Origin: JAFDYH01 sp049840875
GTDB lineage: Bacteria > Bacteroidota > Bacteroidia > Chitinophagales > Chitinophagaceae
Assembly (NCBI GenBank): GCA_049840875.1
Contig: JASGJE010000015.1
Coordinates: 124,001-188,000, forward strand
Direction of reading: 5' to 3'
DNA: 64,000 bases
Below the pieces are notes generated by a model. That model was not told the DNA's origin, searched no databases, and worked only from the letters and a program-made list of their open reading frames with translations. A program made the position numbers and the translations under genes. Below are positions 34,231 through 41,960 of this stretch, in pieces (position 1 is the stretch's first letter; each line of letters opens with the position of its first letter).

Positions 34231-36596
34231 GACTTCACCGGGTTCATCAACGCTGCCCGCACGGCTTGGTAACTTACCGTCGCCAATGTAACGAACAACA
34301 AACCCGCACCTGCAAGGATAAAGATCCATGCGGATAGAGGAGCGTGGATCACATAATTCTGCAACCATTGACTCATGAAATAATAAGCTACCGGCATTGA
34401 GATAAACATAGAGATCACAACGAGTTTTATGAAATCAGCAGAGAGCAGTGCCCACAAGCCTGCCACACCGGCGCCAAGCACTTTGCGTACACCGATCTCT
34501 TTGGTACGTTGTTCCGCAACAAAGGAAGCGAGACCGAAAAGTCCAAGGCAGGATATCAATATAGCAAGGGCGGAGAATACGGAGGCGAGATTGCCGATGC
34601 GTGATTCTGTATTGAACTTTTTTTGATACTCGTCATCAATAAACGAATAAATAAAAGGGCTGGCCGGATTATACTGCTTGAATACAGGTTCCATGGCAGC
34701 AAGCGCAGTGCGTACAGGCGTACCGGGTTTGATGCGGATGGTGAATACAGCATGACCACCTTCACCCATAAAGATGGCAGGTTGCACCGGGAAATATGGA
34801 TTATTGCTGATCATGTTCTTCGTAACACCGATAATGGTATATGACTTACCCCAATGCTTAACCGTTTTACCGATGGGATCTTTGAATCCGAGGATCTGTG
34901 CGCCGGTTTCATTCAAGATGGCAGCCGAACTATCGGTAAGATGTTCGCGGGAAAAGTCGCGTCCTTTGATAATGTTCCAGCCGATAGTAGGACCATAATC
35001 AGCGTTCACGAAAACGTCGCGGAAGGTGAGTGTCTTTGCTTCAGCGCTCATGCCATCCCACTCAAGGAAATTGTTTCTGTAAAATCCGTTGATGTCCGCA
35101 TCAGAATTGGCAACATTGGCGATCACGCCTGTATTGAGCAGGCTTTTGCGCAGCGCTTCATAATGACCGTCCAGTTCTTTCGTATTATCAGGCACTGTGA
35201 TCAGGCCACTTTGTTGATAACCCAACGGTTGGTCTTTGGCGTACTGGATCTGCCGGAATACAACGATGGTGCCGATGATCAGGGCGAGTGAGATGGAGAA
35301 CTGCGCCACTACGAGAACCTTCCGCGGGTTGCTGGCGCCTTTGCCGGCTTTGAACATACCTTTCAACACCTTCACCGGTCGGAAACTGGAAAGATAAAAT
35401 GCAGGATAGCTGCCCGCCAGCAGACCAGTGAGCAGGGTACAGGTTAATGAAAGTGTCCAGAACAATGTATTTGTCCACGGGAATACCATTGTTTTACCAG
35501 CCAGTTGATTAAACCAGGGCAACGTCACTGCCGCCAGTGCAATAGCGAGCACAAAAGAAAGATATGATAGAAGGACCGACTCACCGAGAAATTGCGCAAT
35601 AAGATGACCGCGCAGCGAGCCGACAGTCTTACGGATACCTACTTCCTTGGCTCGTTTTTCACTGCGGGCAGTAGCCAGGTTCATAAAATTGATGCAGGCC
35701 AGCAAGAGGATAAAGATCCCGATCATCCCAAGCATACGCACATAGGCTATACGACCATCACCGACAGCATTTTCCTCATCATAATGCAGGTACAGGCTTG
35801 GGAAAGGCAGCACTTTATAGTTTTCATAGGCAAACTTTACATGAGGACTGCAGATATTCTTGATGCGGGCAGTAGCCTGCTCCGCCGTTACATTCCCGGC
35901 GAGGCTGGCATACATGCGGCAACTATGGTTTTCAAAATCATCGATATTCCTCACCCAGGCAGTTTCTTCATTGGCCATCGAGATAAAAAAGTTATAGTCG
36001 TGCAGGCTACTGTTGGTTGACTGATTGTCATATACACCACCAACGACAAACGGACGGCGATTTTCATAGTTGAATGTTTTACCTACTGCATTCTCTGTAC
36101 CGTATAATGCGATGGCCGTCGATTTCGAAATGAGCGCCGTGTTCGGATCCTTCATAGACTCGGCGGTGCCGCTCAGAAAATGAAAGCCAAATATCATTGG
36201 GAAACTGTATTCTGCGGAAGTACCACTCTGTACGATACTTTTATCACCATTCACCAGTAAATGGTCGCCAACCCAAAGGGTCATTGCCGTTTGAGAGAAT
36301 ACATCTTTATACGTTTCTTTTTGCAGCCAGGGATTGAGCGCCGGCGATACGGTAGTACCGACATAACGAGGAGGCGTTTTCTCGTCGGTCTTACCCTGCT
36401 CCCATTGGTTTTGCAGAATCTGCACCACGCGGTTGCCATGCGGAATATCCTGGTCGATGGAAAGTTCATCGTTTGCCCAGATACCGATGGTCAGGGCAAT
36501 CGCCATACCGGTGGCAAGCCCGAAGATATTTACGAACGAGTAGCCACGGTTTCTGCGCAGCTGGCGAATGGCGAGTAGGAGATAGTTTTTAAACAT
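34215..36596 (-). CDS. MacB/FtsX-type ABC transporter permease
   Basis: 793 residues with two FtsX-like halves. MFKNYLLLAIRQLRRNRGYSFVNIFGL is the first membrane helix, followed by a periplasmic MacB_PCD domain, three helices around residues 290-420 (ILLLACINFMNLATARSEKRAKEVGIRKTVG), a second periplasmic domain and three more helices (ISCLGLFGLASFVAEQRTKEIGVRKVLGA ...). No ATPase domain is present and none is encoded beside it. Paralogous copies of this type are numerous in Bacteroidetes. Divergent from the AraC-type gene; substrate unknown. Confidence 0.88.
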   Translation of the reverse strand: MFKNYLLLAIRQLRRNRGYSFVNIFGLATGMAIALTIGIWANDELSIDQDIPHGNRVVQILQNQWEQGKTDEKTPPRYVGTTVSPALNPWLQKETYKDVFSQTAMTLWVGDHLLVNGDKSIVQSGTSAEYSFPMIFGFHFLSGTAESMKDPNTALISKSTAIALYGTENAVGKTFNYENRRPFVVGGVYDNQSTNSSLHDYNFFISMANEETAWVRNIDDFENHSCRMYASLAGNVTAEQATARIKNICSPHVKFAYENYKVLPFPSLYLHYDEENAVGDGRIAYVRMLGMIGIFILLLACINFMNLATARSEKRAKEVGIRKTVGSLRGHLIAQFLGESVLLSYLSFVLAIALAAVTLPWFNQLAGKTMVFPWTNTLFWTLSLTCTLLTGLLAGSYPAFYLSSFRPVKVLKGMFKAGKGASNPRKVLVVAQFSISLALIIGTIVVFRQIQYAKDQPLGYQQSGLITVPDNTKELDGHYEALRKSLLNTGVIANVANSDADINGFYRNNFLEWDGMSAEAKTLTFRDVFVNADYGPTIGWNIIKGRDFSREHLTDSSAAILNETGAQILGFKDPIGKTVKHWGKSYTIIGVTKNMISNNPYFPVQPAIFMGEGGHAVFTIRIKPGTPVRTALAAMEPVFKQYNPASPFIYSFIDDEYQKKFNTESRIGNLASVFSALAILISCLGLFGLASFVAEQRTKEIGVRKVLGAGVAGLWALLSADFIKLVVISMFISMPVAYYFMSQWLQNYVIHAPLSAWIFILAGAGLLFVTLATVSYQAVRAALMNPVKSLRTE

Positions 36597-36875
36597 GTTC
36601 TTGGATTTAGACTATGGAAGAATTATCGCCAGAAGAGTGCCTGATTTTCTATAGATTAATAATCAACCAATTGATATTTTTTTACTGTTGTTAATTGTCC
36701 GGTTTCGCACACCGTATGTTCAGTTTTATACTTTTCTTTTAAATGTCACGACTATTTCAATTTAATGTTATCGAAACCTTACAGGTTTCAAAAACTTGTG
36801 AGGCCTATCCTATCTTTCCGCATTCAAAGCCGGCAAGCGCTGCTCCATCCTCACATTCTCTATCTTTAACACGCT

Positions 36876-37736
36876 ATGAGACTAACGTTGCGCGATACAA
36901 AAACCGGTGGAGATTTGCTGTTATTCAAAGACGAGCCCGATTTCGATCGTCTTTACTACAGCCGAGACCAGTTTAATAAATATTTTACCATAGCATGGAA
37001 CTATGGCGAAAAGCAACTGATAAACATCGACGGAACAGAACATGAATTTCCGTCGGATACATTAGTAACATTGCTGTTCAATCAATCATTCAGCTTCGAA
37101 GACCCTTCCGGTATCATTGCCTGGCAATTCAACCGGGAGTTTTATTGCATCATTGATCATGATGCGGAAGTAAGTTGCGTAGGTTTTTTATTTGGTTCGA
37201 CGGAGCATCTGTTTATAAACCTCAACAATGAAGCAAGACAGAAACTACAATTGCTGTCGGATGTATTTGTGCAGGAACTCAAAACAGCCGACAGTATACA
37301 GAACGATATGCTGCTGATGCTACTGAAGCGATTAATCATCGTCATCACACGGTTAGCAAGGGCAGAATATATACCAGGAAAAAAGCTTCAGGATGAAAAG
37401 TTTCATATCATCCGCCGGTTCAACCTGCTGGTGGAGGCCGATTTCCGCAGAGAACATTCCGTAAGTTATTATGCGGAACGGCTGAATAAATCACCCAAAA
37501 CATTATCCAACTTGTTTGCTCTTTACAATCATAAAACACCTCTGCAGGTGATACAGGAACGTATCATTATAGAAGCAAAGCGATTACTACATTATACGGA
37601 TCACTCGATCAAGCAGATCACGTTTGATCTCGGTTTTGAAGATGCAGCCTACTTTTCCAATTTCTTCAAGCGTCATACGTCACTTTCCCCGCTCGATTTC
37701 AGGAGTAATAAAGCAATTGCGGGCGAAGGGAAATAA
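36876..37736 (+). CDS. AraC family transcriptional regulator
   Basis: 286 residues. The N-terminal 170 residues form a cupin-like sensing domain (FLFGSTEHLFINL within it); the C-terminal 100 residues are the double helix-turn-helix AraC domain (SVSYYAERLNKSPKTLSNLF, then HSIKQITFDLGFEDAAYFSNFFKRHTSLSPLDFR). It is followed 93 bp later by an alpha/beta hydrolase gene whose promoter holds a 9-bp inverted repeat, so the hydrolase is a likely target. The effector is unknown. Confidence 0.9.
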   Translation: MRLTLRDTKTGGDLLLFKDEPDFDRLYYSRDQFNKYFTIAWNYGEKQLINIDGTEHEFPSDTLVTLLFNQSFSFEDPSGIIAWQFNREFYCIIDHDAEVSCVGFLFGSTEHLFINLNNEARQKLQLLSDVFVQELKTADSIQNDMLLMLLKRLIIVITRLARAEYIPGKKLQDEKFHIIRRFNLLVEADFRREHSVSYYAERLNKSPKTLSNLFALYNHKTPLQVIQERIIIEAKRLLHYTDHSIKQITFDLGFEDAAYFSNFFKRHTSLSPLDFRSNKAIAGEGK

Positions 37737-37793
37737 TTACAAGTCTTCGGGAAGTATCGTCACGTACAGGGCCTTACCGGCAACGCATCTTTG

Positions 37794-37824
37794 TTGTGTT
37801 GACAAACAAAACAAATCAACACAA
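37794..37824. promoter_or_regulatory. Inverted repeat upstream of the alpha/beta hydrolase gene
   Basis: TTGTGTTGA and TCAACACAA, a perfect 9-bp inverted repeat with a 13-bp centre, ending 5 bp before the hydrolase ATG. Possible operator or a hairpin over the start region. Confidence 0.5.
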
Positions 37825-37829
37825 TTAAT

Positions 37830-38534
37830 ATGAAAAAGCAAACAGTAAAAAACGTAGTATTAGTACATGGCGCATTCGCTGATGGTTCAGGATACAAAGC
37901 GCTATATAATGCATTAACAAAAAGAGGATATAACGTTACCGTAGTGCAGAACCCATTGACTTCCCTGGAAGATGATGTAGCAGCTACCAAAGTAGTACTG
38001 GACAACCAGGATGGTCCGGCTATTCTTGCAGGACATTCATGGGGCGGGGCAGTGATTACTGAAGCGGGCAATCATCCTAACGTAGCAGCATTGGTGTACA
38101 TTGCGGCATTTCAACCCGGTGAAGGTGAATCAGCATTACAGTGGTTACAAACAGCAGCGCCGGCTCCTGAAAATGGAGTATTGCCTCCCGATGAAAAAGG
38201 AATCGTGTACTATTCAAAAGATAAATATCATGCTGGTTTCTGTGCCGACCTGAGTGCAGAGGAAGCAGACTTTATGTATGCATCACAGGGCGCTTTTTAT
38301 GCAAAAGGTTTTATAACTAATATTACAAAGGCTGCCTGGAAGGAAAAACCAACCTATGGTATTGTAGCCACGGATGATAAAAGTATTGCACCGGAAATTC
38401 AACGCAATATGTATCAGCGTTCCAATACAAAAGTGACTGAAGTAAAGGGTAGTCATGTTATTTATATTTCACAACCGGAAAAAGTGGCTGAAATAATTGT
38501 TGGTGCGGCAGTGGAAGCGTCTGCAGGGAAGTAG
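37830..38534 (+). CDS. Alpha/beta hydrolase
   Basis: 234 residues, cytoplasmic, no signal peptide. NVVLVHGAFADGSGYKAL gives the oxyanion-hole strand, GHSWGG near residue 70 the nucleophile Ser, and GSHVIYISQPEKVAEII the catalytic His. This is the esterase/acyl-hydrolase group similar to plant methylesterase-like and EstC-type proteins. It is encoded behind an AraC-type regulator, suggesting that the substrate induces it, but the substrate cannot be read from the sequence. Confidence 0.9.
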   Translation: MKKQTVKNVVLVHGAFADGSGYKALYNALTKRGYNVTVVQNPLTSLEDDVAATKVVLDNQDGPAILAGHSWGGAVITEAGNHPNVAALVYIAAFQPGEGESALQWLQTAAPAPENGVLPPDEKGIVYYSKDKYHAGFCADLSAEEADFMYASQGAFYAKGFITNITKAAWKEKPTYGIVATDDKSIAPEIQRNMYQRSNTKVTEVKGSHVIYISQPEKVAEIIVGAAVEASAGK

Positions 38535-38560
38535 AGAGTAGTAAATAGTAAATGGTCAAA
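38533..38560 (+). repeat. 7-bp array (AGTAAAT type)
   Basis: Four heptamers, two of them exact AGTAAAT, at the stop codon of the hydrolase gene. AGTAAAT is also the first unit of the array at 18103. Confidence 0.65.
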
Positions 38561-38592
38561 TCTGCATACTGATAAGTGTGCGGATTTTTTTT
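38558..38592 (+). terminator. Terminator of the hydrolase gene
   Basis: Twelve-base-pair stem (two G-T pairs) from AAATCTGCATAC with loop TGATAA, followed by eight T. Confidence 0.85.
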
Positions 38593-38702
38593 ATTGATAG
38601 CTATAACAGAGTTCGGAATCAAAAAGTCTTAAATACAGCATTTGTATTTCTGAAAGTGAAAGAATATCTTACCGGTAGAATGATTTTAATTAATAGTTAG
38701 GT

Positions 38703-39227
38703 ATGAAAATATTTTTATTTTTTTCCTTTATGGCTTTTTTTACGTCAGTGTTAAATGCACAGCAATTTTCTCTGCAAATCAAGCGGCCTGCAATAAAGAA
38801 TATAGGTTCAATTGAAGAAAAGGCAGGAGGAAAACAATTTAAATTCAGTTCGAATATCCGGTTCAGTGTATCAAAAGGCTATTTTCCCGGATCGGATCGT
38901 TATAATCTGGATAATCCATTAACCTTTAACAGGTCAGAACCAGTGCCAATTCAGACTCAGTATTATTATTCACTTCCAGATAGTGTTGTCCGACTGATTG
39001 AATACACCTTGAACAATAGCGATACAGCTCTTTTGCAGAAAACATTTAACGATAATGCGAAGCAGATTGAAAAATTAATCGGTTGGTCTGTCAGTGATTC
39101 TTCGGAAAATCATGATGACTGGTGGGAACGGACTGCAGTATGGGAAGATACACATACTTACATCAAACAATTTATGATTATTGGATCAGGCACTTACAGA
39201 GTCAGAATATTGATTAGCTGGAAATAG
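38703..39227 (+). CDS. Secreted hypothetical protein
   Basis: 174 residues. MKIFLFFSFMAFFTSVLNAQ is a signal peptide. The mature part is polar with many Asn, Asp and Ser and ends DTHTYIKQFMIIGSGTYRVRILISWK. No family recognised. It is a single-gene unit that converges with the lipoprotein gene at a shared terminator. Confidence 0.6.
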   Translation: MKIFLFFSFMAFFTSVLNAQQFSLQIKRPAIKNIGSIEEKAGGKQFKFSSNIRFSVSKGYFPGSDRYNLDNPLTFNRSEPVPIQTQYYYSLPDSVVRLIEYTLNNSDTALLQKTFNDNAKQIEKLIGWSVSDSSENHDDWWERTAVWEDTHTYIKQFMIIGSGTYRVRILISWK

Positions 39228-39295
39228 AAAATCGGTACATATCGAATTTCAATTTTCCATTTACAATACAATAGCTGCCTGATAAAACTGTCAAA

Positions 39296-39330
39296 AAAAG
39301 AAGCTGTTTCTCAGAAACAGCTTCTTTTGG
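39296..39330. terminator. Bidirectional terminator
   Basis: Near-perfect inverted repeat, AGAAGCTGTTTC / GAAACAGCTTCT with A run before and T run after, between convergent genes at 39227 and 39360. Confidence 0.9.
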
Positions 39331-39359
39331 TTTTTTACCGATAACTATCAACATATTTT

Positions 39360-40118
39360 TTACTTCCTGTATCGCTTCACGATGTTAAACAAGAACCTTG
39401 TTGGTTCACCAATTACGCCGCCTGCTGCCCTTCTTTGTTTGAGCGCATCGGATTTATAATAAGCAAATGCTTTTGCTGTATCGGTTACTGCCGTTACGGT
39501 GAATACTTTTTTGGTATCATCCGCATCGTGACCAACAATCCTGTCGACAACGCCATTATCCATTCTTTCCTGTTTACCGTCTTCAAATGACTTTAACCAT
39601 GTAGCCCAGTCTTTTACATTAGATAGTACACGGCTGCGGAGAGTAGTGGTAAGTGTAGCTGTATCCTGCCAATTAGTAGTGGTGATTGCAATCTCTGGTT
39701 GTCCGACTACACCGGCTTTCTGCATGGCCGCTTTCAGGTGAGGATTTTTAGAAAATGCTTTTGCTTTAGCTACATCATCGACTTTCAGCGCTACCATTAC
39801 CATCGATGTATCCATATAGCCACGGCCGATAACATAGTTATGCAAGCCATTGGCTGTTCGTGCCGAATCATCAGCTTCATATGCAGTCATCCATTTGGAA
39901 TAATCTTTCACCTTGTGAATGATCACTGCCATATGTGTTGTTGTAGTGTCAATGGTGTTGACAGGCGCCGGTTTTTCGGGTTCTTTGGTTGCTGTATCAG
40001 TTTTAGTGGCGGAAGTGTCTGCAGCAGGAGTGCTTTTGTCTCCTGCTCCGCCACAGGATCCAACTAACAATGCAAGTGCTGCACTGCAAAGCACAGCGGT
40101 AAAACGCAAGTGTTTCAT
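39360..40118 (-). CDS. Lipoprotein with two tandem ferredoxin-like (ABM/EthD-like) repeats
   Basis: 252 residues. Signal MKHLRFTAVLCSAALALLVGSC with lipobox VGSC, then a Thr/Ala/Lys/Pro linker to residue 60. Two homologous halves follow: VKDYSKWMTAYEADDSART ... GVVGQPEI and VKDWATWLKSFEDGKQER ... GVIGEPTR. Both fit the dimeric alpha/beta-barrel style of antibiotic-monooxygenase-like domains, so the protein is an internal duplication forming a pseudo-dimer. No catalytic residues can be assigned. Function unknown. Confidence 0.7.
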   Translation of the reverse strand: MKHLRFTAVLCSAALALLVGSCGGAGDKSTPAADTSATKTDTATKEPEKPAPVNTIDTTTTHMAVIIHKVKDYSKWMTAYEADDSARTANGLHNYVIGRGYMDTSMVMVALKVDDVAKAKAFSKNPHLKAAMQKAGVVGQPEIAITTTNWQDTATLTTTLRSRVLSNVKDWATWLKSFEDGKQERMDNGVVDRIVGHDADDTKKVFTVTAVTDTAKAFAYYKSDALKQRRAAGGVIGEPTRFLFNIVKRYRK

Positions 40119-40261
40119 TGATTTAAATTTTATAAATAAAAAAATAATGAAGGGGCAGGAAGATTGTTGCCAGGGGGTAAAGAACTATTAAATGTATGCT
40201 TATTAAAAGAGCAGGAGAAGTTTTTATTTATTCGGTTGCTGCAAATTTCGATGAGGAGAGG

Positions 40262-40405
40262 AGGCAACAAGACACAAAGGCAACGAGGCACATAGGCACA
40301 GAGTAACGTTTGCTTGAGCATCACTATTGACTATCGACTATTGACCGTTGACAAAGTCTTGTAAAGCTTTTACTTTGTGCCTATGTGCCTCGTTGCCTTC
40401 TTTCC
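40262..40405. repeat. Facing 8-bp arrays with a 7-bp array in the loop
   Basis: Left array 40262-40301: five octamers of AGGCACAT/AGGCAACG type. Right array 40374-40405: four octamers of TATGTGCC/TCGTTGCC type. 24 bases (40277-40300 and 40376-40399) are perfect reverse complements. Between them, 40320-40354 is a 7-bp array (TTGACTA, TCGACTA, TTGACCG). The element fills the space between two minus-strand genes. Confidence 0.85.
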
Positions 40406-40418
40406 GTGGTTTATAAAC

Positions 40419-41471
40419 TCAATTACCAATACCTGCAATGAAGCCCCAGTTCTGATGCTGCAGGCGACCAACAGAATTAAAGCCTTTGCCGAAAATATAA
40501 CTGTCGCCTTGCGTTATCATCACCAACTCATTATTACCTTTTTGTAATGGCAGTTTGATGCGATAGGTACCGGCATCTACGCGATCGAGTTTATATTTAT
40601 CATAATTGAAAATTGATTTCCCATTCAGGAAAATTTGCATAGTACCTGTAAAGTCGAAACTGAGAAATTGCTCTTGTGCATTTTCCGCATGCACAGTGTG
40701 TTTTGCGATTACTGTTCCTTCCGGTTGTTTGAAATAACGGCAAAGGTTTACATAGTCATCACCAGCCTGGTTCACCGGTTTCCACTGACTGATCTTTTTT
40801 ACTTGTTCATAGCCGTAATGCGTACCGGCAGGCAATTGTTCTGATATTTCCCAATCTGTAATGCCTTCCGGCAGTTCCCGGTAGTATACGTTGGCGAAAT
40901 AAGAAACACCAAACATACTGCGCAATAAGATCGATCCCCTGTCTGCATCAGCATGCTGCATACGTATATCCATATCAGCTTTTTTATTGCCATTTACGAA
41001 TACTTTGAGATGATCATCCATTACCTGGATACTGGCATGAAACCATTGCATCCGTTGTATATCGGCCGATGCCTGGTATTCACTATAGAAAACCCAGCTC
41101 AATGCACCATTGTAGATAGGAATGTATTGAATAGCTTCAATAGTATTACCGTAACCCGGTCGGAAGTAAAGAAACTGGTAATTCTGTTCATCACTGGCAC
41201 GAAAACCAAGACCTCCCATTACAGCGCCGGCCATATCGAATTCCAGTTGAAAGTTTTTCATATTCACTTTTTTGTTCCAGATGGCTGAAATGGTTTTGCC
41301 ATCCACCTGCACACAGGGTTTGCCAAGAAACACAGTATCCTTTAACGCAGGATTTTTATTTTCATCCGAAAGGACGCTCCAGTCGGATAGTGTAATGCCT
41401 TGTGCAAATAACCCGGAAGAAAAAAATGTTGTCAGTAGTAAAGCGATCGAAGAAATAAATCTGTTGGCCAT
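40419..41471 (-). CDS. Secreted concanavalin-like / jelly-roll protein
   Basis: 350 residues. MANRFISSIALLLTTFFSSGLFAQ is a signal peptide. Residues 28-200 resemble the 3-keto-disaccharide hydrolase/laminin-G-like beta sandwich (MKNFQLEFDMAGAVMGGLGFRASDEQNYQFLYFRPG, VFVNGNKKADMDI); the rest looks like a second beta-sandwich (FLNGKSIFNYDKYKL, GTYRIKLPLQKGNNELVMI). A carbohydrate-related role is plausible but not shown. A perfect 16-bp palindrome lies 90 bp upstream. Confidence 0.65.
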   Translation of the reverse strand: MANRFISSIALLLTTFFSSGLFAQGITLSDWSVLSDENKNPALKDTVFLGKPCVQVDGKTISAIWNKKVNMKNFQLEFDMAGAVMGGLGFRASDEQNYQFLYFRPGYGNTIEAIQYIPIYNGALSWVFYSEYQASADIQRMQWFHASIQVMDDHLKVFVNGNKKADMDIRMQHADADRGSILLRSMFGVSYFANVYYRELPEGITDWEISEQLPAGTHYGYEQVKKISQWKPVNQAGDDYVNLCRYFKQPEGTVIAKHTVHAENAQEQFLSFDFTGTMQIFLNGKSIFNYDKYKLDRVDAGTYRIKLPLQKGNNELVMITQGDSYIFGKGFNSVGRLQHQNWGFIAGIGN

Positions 41472-41960
41472 AGCTATAATTTTTAGTGATTATGCTGGCG
41501 AATGTCGGAGAGGAGGTTAAAAAATACCTGTTCAAAGCCGTATCAAGTTTTGTCAAGTTGTTTCACGGCCGTGAAAAACCAGGAAGATGAAATGGAAGGC
41601 AATTACAAACAATTATTTACTGCAAGATTTCATAATAATGGAGTTTACAAAATAGTAATCCGCAGAACATTGCTGTTCAACATTAATTTTTTAACTTGTA
41701 TCGTGCAGTTTATTCAGTGAATTATCTCTATTCCTGATTAGTTACTTACTCACCAGATTTTACAGATACACTAACGTGCAGCGATGCCGATGGTTGGTTG
41801 ATTCAACTATCTGTAGAAGCATTTTCTACCCGACCGCTATCTAAAATGGATAATGGAAATTTTGTTTTAAGGCATGTGTAGTTGTTGCTTTTTAAAAAGT
41901 GCAAGTGCAGGATTTGCTGATTCAACTATGTTTTAATTTAATCAATATAAACCTTCTGTT
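41472..41960. other. Divergent regulatory region between the jelly-roll protein and PLD genes
   Basis: Long spacer with no credible coding frame. It holds a perfect 16-bp palindrome at 41561-41576 and a 12-bp direct repeat, TGATTCAACTAT, at about 41799 and 41918. Confidence 0.5.
41561..41576. promoter_or_regulatory. Perfect 16-bp palindrome, operator candidate
   Basis: TTTCACGGCCGTGAAA, about 90 bp upstream of the minus-strand start at 41471 and 385 bp upstream of the PLD gene. It looks like the site of a dimeric helix-turn-helix repressor; no such regulator is encoded next to it. Confidence 0.5.

Noticed and set aside
41502..41720. Open frame upstream of the PLD gene
   Set aside because: Runs through the palindrome and has no protein-like features; the region looks regulatory.
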